Shown one piece after another: positions 61,027 to 64,000 of a DNA stretch of 64,000 bases. Below the pieces are notes generated by a model. That model was given only the letters and a program-made list of their open reading frames with translations, had not been told where the DNA came from and made no database searches. Source of the DNA: Aldrovandia affinis. Taxonomy: Eukaryota > Chordata > Actinopteri > Notacanthiformes > Halosauridae. Both the position numbers and the translations under genes were made by a program. Positions within the stretch are counted from its first letter, which is position 1. The number at the start of each line of letters is the position of its first letter. The stretch is from contig JAINUG010000002.1 in assembly GCA_029706075.1 (NCBI GenBank), positions 1,795,314-1,859,313 of the forward strand, in the 5' to 3' direction.

Positions 61027-63293
61027 ATCAAGGGTGTTGCCATTGTAGACGTGTTGGTTGTATGACAGACATAATCGTTGTATGACCGGGCAGGGTTCAT
61101 GCCATGCACGGGCGAGAGTGGGCTGTCTGCCGTCCAGGGCCCCGTCCCCCACGGTTACTCCGTCTCTGCTGACCCCCATCTGCCCGTGGCCTTCACCTCC
61201 CCCGCCACCCACTTCACCCCCATCGTCCTGACCCGGGATGGGGCCACAGAGGGCAAGGGTGGGGCCCAGGGCCCCGGGGCTGAAGGGTAGGTTTACCCAC
61301 TACCTCCGCCTTCAGAGTGGGTCACCTTCACTGGCAGAGCAGGGCAGCAGTTAGGGAAGTGGACTCTACCAATACAAACATTCATGTTTTTTTTTGTTTT
61401 TTTACTTCAGGTTGAACAACGGCTATTGTACCTCTGAGCCCAGGTACTTTTATTAATAATTCATTCAATAATTCATTCATTTATGTTTTAGTCCCAGAGT
61501 AGATTGACTGAATTTAACTTTGAGTGAATTACTGCAGTAAAAATCCTGTAGTATTTCTGGGTATGGTGTCTGGGTAAAATAGTATTTATAGAACACTCTG
61601 AGGCAAGATGTCCCTCGTGTAAATAAACACCATTGAGCACAAGGTCGAAGGCATGGCTGATAATATATACTTTTTAAATATTAAACTGGAACATCAACCA
61701 CTTTACCCTGGGACGTTTTCCCTGCAAATTTGTTTCAGTGCATTACAGCCAATGTGTTAGCATTGTCAGGGAAATATAAAAAAATCTTCTAATAATATTT
61801 CTCACTGAATGGAATTATGTTTCTGCACTTGTGTCGAAGGTCTCAGCACGAGTGTGAGACCCCTGGAGGTGACCAACCAGAGCTCCCTTTGTACTCGGTC
61901 GACTCGCTGGGGAAGAGGGCAGAGAAAGGGGAGGGGGAGCACCACCACTTGATCATCCAGGAAACTGGCGCTTTACGGGACTGTTCCTCTACATCCTCCA
62001 GCGGCAAAACGCTGGTCAACTCTCTTTCCCCCTCCTCCCCCGCTCCCACACACACCGACCAGGAGATCGCGAGTCTTCCTCTCCAGTTTGACCCCGCCTC
62101 TTCCTGTCCCTCTGCCACTCAGAGCACAGGGAGCTTTGGCAGCTTCCTGCTGAGGCAGGATCCCAGGACAGGCCTATTGACTCTGTTTCCTGTGCAGATC
62201 TCTGTCCCAGAACCAATCCCGGGCCTGGATCTGGGCCTTCCCTCATTCTCCACCTCGCTGCTGGGCCAACAGTGCTGGACCGTGGGGCAGAGCGGGTCAG
62301 CTCTGACCGCCGGAGGGTCCACCAATCGGAGGGACTATGTGACCGTGGAATTACCAGGAGGAGCTCAGACTCCCCCTGCTCCCTCGCCACAAAGCCACGC
62401 CTTTCTTCCCACCGGCTGCCACAGGAAACGTGGTGACGGCGAGGGAGGAGACTCGAGGGTGGTGGGAGGAGCCCCGAGAGTTTCCTCTGAACCTACACCA
62501 ACACAGCAACCACCCATTCACCCGTCCCTGCAGGGGGTCATTGACCTCGTCAGAGATGAGTTTGCCTTTCAGGGCTACCTGGAGAATGGAGTAGAGGATC
62601 GTGCAATGGGTAAATGGCTACTAACCTTAAATACAAGAGACAGAAGTCCTATATAAGCAACAAACTGTGAAAAATGTGTCTTTTTTTTAATTACCTTTAT
62701 TTAATCAGGGGCCTGTCTCACGAAGCAGGATTAGGGTCAGTCGTGAGACCGAAAACCCAGGCTTAAGCCCAAAGTTAGTTCACTAACCTACCAATCCTGC
62801 TTCATGAAACAGCGCTCTGGATCTGTTCATGTTGCATGCGATTGGCTGTGTTACAAATGCCACCCCTGTCATAATATTTGAAGTATCAGTAGACCTCTTA
62901 ATGCATGTGGTAAATTGGCATCACTGACTATTGGTACAAGAAAAAAAAGAAATGCTTAGGAGTGGACTTGCAAAGTTCACGATTCAAGATTTTATAAAGC
63001 ACTATATTACTATTATTATATTATTGAGAGCAAGTGGTTCATTCTGGCAGGGTCACACAGAAGAAAAAAACCATTTTTAAAATAGGGTTATTTGATTTTT
63101 GGGGGAAAATGCTAGGAAACTGCTGTTTTAATGTGTTAATATTCCTTGTTTCTCTGTCACAAGGGGAGTATATATTCTCTTTAAGGGACCTCCAGTACGA
63201 CACGTTTCGCAGTGCTGTGTCAGAGAAATACTGCGATCTGTACTGGGATGAGAAGCTACTGAACGCTCTTTATCACATGATCAACAAAACAGA
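30793..63293 (+). CDS. KNDC1: KNDC1 (very-KIND RasGEF), spliced, 5' part; span of in-window coding exons
   Basis: Spliced coding region built from 14 exons: 30793-30897, 35349-35547, 42216-42274, 49734-49880, 50279-50396, 50606-51342, 51774-51888, 52763-52824, 53732-53890, 54772-54849, 60676-60757, 61094-61286, 61840-62609 and 63164-63293. Phases agree at every junction, giving about 980 residues. Order: acidic N-terminus, KIND1, a linker of about 285 residues, KIND2, a second linker, then a conserved block starting GEYIFSLRDL. Known: KNDC1 is a neuronal Ras guanine-nucleotide exchange factor. Its KIND domains are catalytically dead kinase C-lobe folds, KIND2 binds MAP2, and the protein restrains dendrite growth. 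The RasGEFN and RasGEF domains lie beyond the right edge. An extra exon-like block at 52214-52266 does not fit the frame and is left out of the model. Confidence 0.9.
30898..32110. other. KNDC1 intron 1, left part
   Basis: AT-rich near 31010-31080. Bases 31720-31850 hold short repeats of gtgttgattggttg. No exon seen. Confidence 0.5.
32120..32760. repeat. 25-bp minisatellite, interrupted by a MITE
   Basis: Tandem cagcagtctggtctctgtga plus tggag units, about 17 copies, some with changed or missing bases. A MITE splits the array at 32498-32703. Confidence 0.95.
32498..32703. mobile_element. 206-bp Tc1/mariner-type MITE in the minisatellite
   Basis: The ends cagtgcctatagaaagtcat and, inverted, cagtgcctatagaaagttat continue as TIRs of over 40 bases with about one mismatch. 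TA flanks both sides. Internal sequence is short and non-coding. Confidence 0.95.
32860..33005. repeat. Degenerate CTCACTCA repeats
   Basis: Repeated actcactcattcactctctt-type units. Confidence 0.8.
33189..33455. repeat. Degenerate ~48-bp tandem repeat, five to six copies
   Basis: Units start gtgttcaggtctgtgag and end near cagagtcagatcagagc. Copies differ by many substitutions and length changes. Confidence 0.75.
33460..34815. other. KNDC1 intron 1, right part
   Basis: Two SINE-tail fragments (about 33807-33835 and 33897-33940). No exon seen. Confidence 0.5.
34822..35345 (+). repeat. GT-rich array abutting the KNDC1 exon 2 acceptor
   Basis: More than 500 bases of GT repeats with higher-order units of about 50 bases (gcggtgtctgtgcttatgtg). 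It ends within a few bases of the acceptor ttgacag at 35342-35348. Confidence 0.95.
35349..35547 (+). CDS. KNDC1: KNDC1 exon 2: KIND1 N-terminal half
   Basis: The acceptor gtgttgacag follows directly on a long GT-rich array, without a normal pyrimidine tract. The donor G|gtgagt begins at 35548. It encodes ENVSLADILSLRDTCLSEPE, VWAVCLECVLALQSI, FQTLCITPDTLAFN and GNVSFMEQLS. ENVSLADIL and the W-A-V-C-L-E-C pattern are hallmarks of the first KIND domain of KNDC1. Leaving this exon out would shift the frame (199 bases). Confidence 0.93.
35622..36212. mobile_element. TIR element / MITE of about 590 bp in KNDC1 intron 2
   Basis: The left end ggttgtgttcgaaaccattc and the right end cggtttcgaacacagcc are inverted repeats. 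The inner sequence also holds ccctatgtagtg and cactatatagtgcac motifs, familiar from fish MITEs. No transposase. The exact ends and target duplication are uncertain. Confidence 0.75.
36377..36668. mobile_element. TTAA-flanked MITE, copy 1
   Basis: Ends tgccaaaagtatttcgtctc and its inverse (ending gaaatacttttggca) are flanked by TTAA at 36373-36376 and 36669-36672, as for piggyBac- or Kolobok-type insertions. The inside is tandem 40-base units (acagagacgaaatactttta plus caagcacaaaatg and T run). Confidence 0.85.
37184..37785 (+). mobile_element. tRNA-derived SINE (type A), 5'-truncated, split by an hAT-type MITE
   Basis: The SINE part ttcaattcccactgggacca runs to 37231 and resumes at 37745 with taagtcgctttggataaagc. 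It sits in the palindrome spacer. Confidence 0.9.
37232..37736. mobile_element. 505-bp hAT-type MITE with perfect 8-bp target duplication
   Basis: Ends cagggtttctcaaac and gtttgagaaccgctg form TIRs. CACTACTG is duplicated exactly at 37224-37231 and 37737-37744. The content is the common gcgacccc-type sequence. No transposase. Confidence 0.93.
38193..38493. mobile_element. TTAA-flanked MITE, copy 2 (inverted mate)
   Basis: Same ends and TTAA flanks (38189-38192 and 38494-38497) as copy 1. Inner 40-base units appear on the opposite strand. Confidence 0.85.
38512..38600 (-). mobile_element. SINE (type A) head, truncated
   Basis: Reverse-complement head with gggaatcgaacccacaaccc (B box) and ctctacctactgagatacac (A box). 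Confidence 0.85.
38601..38803 (-). mobile_element. tRNA-derived SINE (type B)
   Basis: Tail agcagacgctcttgtccaga at the left, then the SINE core and the reversed tRNA-like head. Confidence 0.9.
38815..39051. repeat. GT-rich array related to the one before exon 2
   Basis: Shares the higher-order motif tgcggtgcctgtgcttatg and the end gtgtgttgayagga with 34822-35349. Confidence 0.9.
39055..39097 (-). pseudogene. KNDC1: Inverted fragment of KNDC1 exon 2
   Basis: On the minus strand this reads like exon 2 bases about 35389-35436: ctgagccagaggtgtg joined to tgcctggaatgtgtcc, with one substitution and a 6-base gap. Too short to be functional. Confidence 0.75.
39797..39942 (-). mobile_element. tRNA-derived SINE (type A)
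   Basis: Tail tagcagacgcttttatctaa at the left, B box complement gggaatcaaaccc, A box complement ctctaccccctgagccacac at the right. Confidence 0.9.
39950..41225. other. KNDC1 intron 2, no gene seen
   Basis: AT-rich, unique-looking sequence without splice-supported exons. Confidence 0.5.
41228..41380. mobile_element. 153-bp MITE, ggcctggattcaat family
   Basis: Left end ggcctggattcaatcagcat and right end tgttgattggaatcttggcc are inverted. Related to the element at 43661-44037. Confidence 0.75.
41390..42215. other. KNDC1 intron 2, right end
   Basis: A GC-rich stretch at 41480-41900 with chance open frames. No conserved protein recognised. Confidence 0.5.
42216..42274 (+). CDS. KNDC1: KNDC1 exon 3: KIND1 middle
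   Basis: The acceptor atggctacag precedes 42216 and the donor GAG|gtaaga follows 42274. Two bases complete the Asp codon begun in exon 2. The exon encodes DPEGSFMPPEFDSTGNTVE, which aligns without gaps to the mammalian stretch DPEGxFxPPEFDxTGNTxE (the kinase APE-like region of KIND1). Small but unambiguous. Confidence 0.93.
42275..42860. other. KNDC1 intron 3, left end
   Basis: Unique-looking sequence; no gene or repeat recognised. Confidence 0.45.
42868..43250 (+). mobile_element. Long tRNA-derived SINE (type C)
   Basis: B box ggttcgaaacccgac near 42950, then a GC-rich body (tttggctgtccgccccaggg) and the 3' end ccactaaattgggagaaaaa. It shares body and tail with 57168-57500. Confidence 0.8.
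43661..44037. mobile_element. 377-bp MITE, ggcctggattcaat family
   Basis: Left end ggcctggattcaatcaatat and right end gattgaatccaggcc are inverted. Internal inverted caaactgtgtt/aacacag motifs match the element at 41228. Confidence 0.8.
44386..44424. mobile_element. LINE-type 3' tail fragment, interrupted by a MITE
   Basis: attcagttcaaggactttat then tggcatagcatacaatag matches tails at 46985-47045 and 48822-48930. It continues after the MITE at about 44605. Confidence 0.55.
44425..44604. mobile_element. 180-bp MITE, CAGGTAACTG family
   Basis: Left end caggtaactggccaaataaa and right end gttgtggcagttacctg form TIRs of about 30 bases. TA follows the right end. Confidence 0.88.
44610..46480. other. 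KNDC1 intron 3, unique-looking
   Basis: No exon supported. Bases about 46040-46370 are non-repetitive, with homeobox-like aattg/taatt motifs. Could be conserved non-coding DNA; unproven. Confidence 0.4.
46985..47045 (+). mobile_element. LINE-type 3' tail with (TTTGAA)n
   Basis: Reads gttatgccaataaagtaaca then a tttgaa-type repeat, as at the 3' ends of fish non-LTR elements. The body upstream was not defined. Confidence 0.55.
47100..47636. mobile_element. 537-bp foldback/MITE with long TIRs
   Basis: Left end tgtctacgcggccgccatat and the complementary right end, ending ggcggccatgcagaca, continue as inverted arms of about 120 bases. The centre holds further inverted sequence (ttggcttgtta / ataacaagccaaa). 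No transposase. Confidence 0.85.
47697..47758. repeat. CT microsatellite
   Basis: Near-pure CT with gtct interruptions. Confidence 0.95.
47770..48815. other. KNDC1 intron 3, no gene seen
   Basis: No exon supported. A single ggaatccaggcc end near 48218-48230 may be a relic of the MITE family at 41228. Confidence 0.45.
48822..48930 (-). mobile_element. LINE-type 3' tail fragment, reversed
   Basis: A ttcagttcagttcag run, then aaatggctttattggcatga and gttgccaaggc, complementary to the tail at 46985. Confidence 0.55.
49013..49318. mobile_element. 306-bp deletion derivative of the CAGGTAACTG Tc1-like family
   Basis: Ends aataactgccaaaataaagg and tttattttggcagttacctg are inverted, with TA on both sides. 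Internal gtgtcttaatagggtgttgg matches 19948 onward in the longer copy. Confidence 0.88.
49734..49880 (+). CDS. KNDC1: KNDC1 exon 4: KIND1 C-terminal part
   Basis: The acceptor ctctcccacag precedes 49734. It encodes GHVFSLGATLAAALDFVIEP, then ELEPELGPEIRRLLEQMQQE and MPSDRPGIQ. YSLGATL-like and DRP motifs mark the C-lobe helices of KIND1. The only in-phase exit to the next exon is CAG|gcaagg at 49881, a GC-type donor with otherwise good consensus. No usable GT donor lies nearby in the right phase. Confidence 0.9.
49881..49886 (+). other. KNDC1: GC-type 5' splice site of KNDC1 intron 4
   Basis: CAG|gcaagg stands where the donor must be for DRPGIQ to join DIVTLGAGQL in frame. GC donors make up a small minority of vertebrate introns and typically have strong flanking consensus, as here. 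Inferred from phase and homology, not from a transcript. Confidence 0.8.
50279..50396 (+). CDS. KNDC1: KNDC1 exon 5: end of KIND1
   Basis: The acceptor ccctccacag precedes 50279 and the donor G|gtacac begins at 50397. It encodes DIVTLGAGQLQQHSSMSICR, then KLSAIGRRVLSIESVGAFC. The motif LSAxGRRVLSIESxGA is conserved in mammalian KNDC1 at the end of KIND1. Phase 0 in, phase 1 out. Confidence 0.92.
50606..51342 (+). CDS. KNDC1: KNDC1 exon 6: linker between KIND domains
   Basis: The acceptor aaattcacag precedes 50606 and the donor GAA|gtgagt begins at 51343. Two bases complete the Asp codon from exon 5, giving DGLEGSWAVQQQLRRARRRS, then SSDPEDVTSVLRNHTGDC and about 200 further residues. It is low in recognised domains, rich in Ser, Asn, Arg and Pro, and looks disordered. 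It includes basic patches and a RSSSVPDSN segment that could be phosphorylated. The last residues, CLNEETQDE, lead into the KIND2 start WISLRELL, as in mammals, where an acidic stretch precedes VSL. Large coding exons in this linker are typical of the gene. Confidence 0.88.
51343..51773. other. KNDC1 intron 6, no repeat recognised
   Basis: Short AT-rich intron without recognised elements. Confidence 0.6.
51774..51888 (+). CDS. KNDC1: KNDC1 exon 7: KIND2 N-terminal part
   Basis: The acceptor gttctccccag precedes 51774 and the donor G|gtgagg begins at 51889. It encodes WISLRELLSWYCQPLSVNEL, then WALCYTCLSTLQTYIDFP. LSxxELWALCxxCLxxLQ is the KIND2 counterpart of the exon 2 motif. It ends in phase 1, which fits both the disrupted block at 52214 and the intact exon at 52763. 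Confidence 0.92.
52214..52266 (+). pseudogene. KNDC1: Frame-disrupted KIND2 exon-like block (YLCLDSV)
   Basis: The acceptor tgtttaaacag precedes 52214 and the donor CAG|gtatag follows 52266. Read in the phase left by exon 7, it gives GYLCLDSV, matching the conserved KIND2 piece YLCLDSV of mammalian KNDC1. The similarity then stops, and the exon is 53 bases long where a multiple of three is required. Reading on reaches a TAG at the donor. A GT-GT run lies just where the frame is lost. It could be a genuine small indel in this allele, a sequencing error, or an exon now skipped. Skipping it restores a fully open frame from exon 7 to 52763. Confidence 0.6.
52763..52824 (+). CDS. KNDC1: KNDC1 KIND2 exon with FFLAPEF motif
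   Basis: The acceptor atgttatag precedes 52763 and the donor AAG|gtttgt begins at 52825. Two bases complete a Gly codon, followed by SCDPFFLAPEFQEHGIVTEK. FFLAPE and VTEK are strongly conserved in KIND2 (the APE-like segment). Ends on a whole codon. Confidence 0.93.
52838..52893. repeat. AAT/ATC trinucleotide run
   Basis: Consecutive ataata and atcatc units directly after the KIND2 exon donor. Confidence 0.95.
52947..53209. mobile_element. Decayed short CAGGTAACTG-family element
   Basis: Left end caggtaactgccaaaatgta is preceded by TA. The right end near 53209 is degenerate. Internal tcttaatagggctgcaacc recalls the long copy. Confidence 0.75.
53732..53890 (+). CDS. KNDC1: KNDC1 KIND2 C-lobe exon
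   Basis: The acceptor tttgttag precedes 53732 and the donor AAG|gtacag begins at 53891. It encodes VCVYGVAAIIWATAKFSLSP, then NQKLAMPRKLKRLLLEMAKR and IPMERPSIVMAKK. VYGVAAxxWxxAK and the ERPS motif near the end are diagnostic for KIND2. Exactly 53 codons, phase 0 at both ends. Confidence 0.95.
53891..54771. other. KNDC1 intron 9, no gene seen
   Basis: Two or three imperfect repeats of gaaacatttctctccttat type occur at 54625-54760, just before the next acceptor. Confidence 0.5.
54772..54849 (+). CDS. KNDC1: KNDC1 exon after KIND2 (SCRDYLNHQG)
   Basis: The acceptor atactgcag precedes 54772 and the donor CAG|gtctct begins at 54850. It encodes SCRDYLNHQGATAEVVWAKL and IHRAHQ. It corresponds to the mammalian stretch around CGSYLLQRG, the last helix of KIND2. 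The donor is weaker than average. Phase 0 at both ends. Confidence 0.85.
55311..56190 (+). mobile_element. Decayed Tc1-like transposon with a nested hAT-type MITE
   Basis: Left end gtagacaaaataatggaact and right end gggtgtttccattattttga. Transposase relic EVKHLPWPPQSPDLNTIEPL near 55650-55710. A MITE interrupts it at 55715-55991. Same family as 11645 and 25215. Confidence 0.88.
55715..55991. mobile_element. 277-bp hAT-type MITE
   Basis: Ends caggggtgcacaa and ttgtgcacccatg are inverted. Flanking 8-mers CTCTATGG (55707-55714) and CTTTATGG (55992-55999) differ by one base. Confidence 0.88.
56480..56900. mobile_element. Dispersed fish repeat fragments inside the Tc1-like element
   Basis: cctttatttagccaggcagg and the piece from 56615 (agaacataagaatacataat) resemble widespread fish repeats. 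Families not assigned. Confidence 0.5.
57168..57500 (+). mobile_element. Long tRNA-derived SINE (type C)
   Basis: Head ctgggtggtctagttgttac, B box gggttcaattcc, body gctgtccgccccagggaggg and tail actaaattgggagaaaatgg. Same family as 42868. Confidence 0.88.
57545..59900. other. Unexplained sequence inside the 4.4-kb element
   Basis: 57600-58510 has repeated gcgtggccnccaa-type motifs (57915, 58190, 58360). 58900-59680 is dense in gctagct/tagcta tetramers. No coding frame. Origin unknown, possibly another inserted element. Confidence 0.4.
60676..60757 (+). CDS. KNDC1: KNDC1 small exon (AHLRDCSAESLDN)
   Basis: The acceptor ttaatgcaag precedes 60676 and the donor G|gtgggt begins at 60758. It encodes AHLRDCSAESLDNMKMENQE, then ESSQIKI. 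AHLR followed by QEE recalls the mammalian AHLRxxxCQVxQEEE segment. Phase 0 in, phase 1 out, fitting both neighbours. The acceptor lies only 53 bases after the end of a Tc1-like element. Confidence 0.75.
60872..60920. repeat. GA-rich microsatellite
   Basis: gagagaga run with short G interruptions. Confidence 0.9.
60990..61027. repeat. GTT trinucleotide repeat
   Basis: About twelve gtt units, 67 bases upstream of a KNDC1 acceptor. Confidence 0.95.
61094..61286 (+). CDS. KNDC1: KNDC1 linker exon (GFMPCTGESG)
   Basis: The acceptor gaccgggcag precedes 61094; its pyrimidine tract is poor because a GTT repeat lies upstream. The donor GG|gtaggt begins at 61287. Joining it to the previous exon gives GFMPCTGESGLSAVQGPVPH, then GYSVSADPHLPVAFTSPATH and FTPIVLTRDGATEGKGG. 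Mammalian KNDC1 has a similar GFLQVSN...PVP block here. Phase 1 in, phase 2 out. Confidence 0.75.
61287..61839. other. KNDC1 intron between the linker exons
   Basis: No repeat or exon recognised with confidence. A decayed SINE-like ggttgaacaacggctattgta occurs near 61411. Confidence 0.45.
61840..62609 (+). CDS. KNDC1: KNDC1 large linker exon
   Basis: The acceptor gtgtcgaag precedes 61840 and the donor G|gtaaat begins at 62610. It encodes SQHECETPGGDQPELPLYSV and continues for about 256 residues. The region is rich in Ser, Pro, Gly and Thr, with no known domain until the end, which reads GVIDLVRDEFAFQGYLENGV and EDRAM. DLVRxEFAFxGYLENG is conserved in mammalian KNDC1 and joins to GEYIFSL in the next exon. 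The disordered part may carry phosphorylation sites; that is inference. Confidence 0.9.
62708..62817. mobile_element. 110-bp MITE
   Basis: Left end ggggcctgtctcacgaagca and right end tcctgcttcatgaaacagcg are inverted around gattagg/accaatc. Typical tiny fish MITE. Confidence 0.8.
63164..63293 (+). CDS. KNDC1: KNDC1 exon with GEYIFSLRDL block
   Basis: The acceptor ctgtcacaag precedes 63164 and the donor GA|gtgagt begins at 63294. It encodes GEYIFSLRDLQYDTFRSAVS, then EKYCDLYWDEKLLNALYHMI and NKTE. The pattern GEYIFSLxDLQxxTFxxAxS followed by EKxCDLYWDEKLL is one of the most conserved segments of KNDC1 ahead of the RasGEF half. Phase 1 in, phase 2 out; the gene continues beyond the window. Confidence 0.95.
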
Positions 63294-63512
63294 GTGAGTA
63301 TCCTCCTTTAATCAGACATGATATTAACCATCAACAACAAAATCACCATTTCTCGTTTTTTCAAATTAATCATTTATCATTTTTCAACACTCTTTAAATG
63401 TATATTCTTTTAATTGGCATAATCATGTTGGAAATAGGTATGTACTATAGGGTGTGTTGGTGTTAAAGACACTATGTTAAGCAGATCATCGTTATGATTA
63501 TACATTTTTACA

Positions 63513-63733
63513 TTTTACATTTTAGGCATTAAGCAGACGCTCTTATCCAGAGCGACTTACATAGTTTACATTTCTTTACATACAATCCATTTATACAGCT
63601 GGATATTTTACTGAAGCAATCCAGGTTATGTACCTTGCTCAAGGGTACAACAGCAGTGTCCCACCTGGGAATTGAACCTGCAACCTCTGAGTTACAAGCC
63701 CAGCTCCCTAACCACTACACTACACTGCCAGCC
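63513..63733 (-). mobile_element. tRNA-derived SINE (type B)
   Basis: Tail agcagacgctcttatccaga at the left, core aagggtacaacagcagtgtc, reversed head with gaattgaacctgcaacc. Confidence 0.92.
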
Positions 63734-63739
63734 CATATT

Positions 63740-64000
63740 ATATATTATATTATTATATACACTATATATTTCGTTTGGTCGCCCATGTTTGCTATGATTG
63801 GTCCTATGCTACCCTGGTGGATTTGTCAGTGGGTCGGGTTCTGATAAGTCCAGTAAAAATGGCATCATCACCTGCTAAAAGCTCCTGCCAGCTTTGACTT
63901 TTAACATGGCTGAAAGGAATGCTTTTTCTGACGAGTGCCATGCAGTTGCCAGGGAGACCATCCTTTGGATCGTAATTTCAGGTCACGACAGATACATAGA
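63740..64000. other. KNDC1 intron, right edge
   Basis: No exon or repeat recognised; the gene continues past the window. Confidence 0.5.

Overview
This is eukaryotic DNA, almost certainly from a ray-finned (teleost-type) fish. The evidence is long introns with GT-AG splice sites, abundant CA/GT and CT microsatellites, tRNA-derived SINEs ending in the common fish tail around tcgctctggataagagtgtc, and many Tc1/mariner, hAT-like and other TIR elements. No bacterial operons, CRISPR arrays or phage genes are present. The species cannot be named from the sequence.

Two protein-coding genes lie in tandem on the + strand. The first, about 5971-18540, is the 3' part of ADGRA1 (GPR123), an adhesion-class GPCR. 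Four coding exons carry TM2 to TM7, a very GC-rich and His/Cys-rich cytoplasmic tail, and the C-terminal PDZ-binding motif ETTV. A long 3' UTR follows. The exon(s) for the N-terminus and TM1 were not found and should lie upstream of base 1. The second, 30793 to beyond 63293, is the 5' part of KNDC1 (very-KIND), a brain RasGEF with two KIND domains. The start codon and 14 phase-consistent coding exons are visible, covering KIND1, a long linker, KIND2, a second linker and the first conserved block leading to the RasGEF half, which lies past the right edge. One further KIND2 exon-like block (52214-52266) is recognisable, but its length breaks the reading frame. ADGRA1 followed by KNDC1 is, from memory, also the human order on 10q26.3, and supports both assignments.

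Layout: 1-5970, upstream intron of ADGRA1, with a 36-bp minisatellite, a 1.5-kb TIR element and a solo LTR; 5971-16350, ADGRA1 exons; 16351-about 18540, 3' UTR; about 18540-30480, intergenic, with two degraded Tc1-like elements and SINEs; 30793-63293, KNDC1 exons in an intron landscape full of transposons. The most unusual block is KNDC1 intron 2 (35548-42215). It holds a 2.15-kb near-palindrome carrying two inverted copies of a TTAA-flanked MITE, an hAT-type MITE nested in a SINE with a perfect 8-bp target duplication, and an inverted fragment of KNDC1 exon 2 itself.

I see no new multi-gene biological system. The points worth a second look concern gene architecture (a GC-AG intron, a UG-rich array at a splice acceptor, a frame-broken KIND exon, an inverted exon fragment) and unusually well-preserved nested transposition events.
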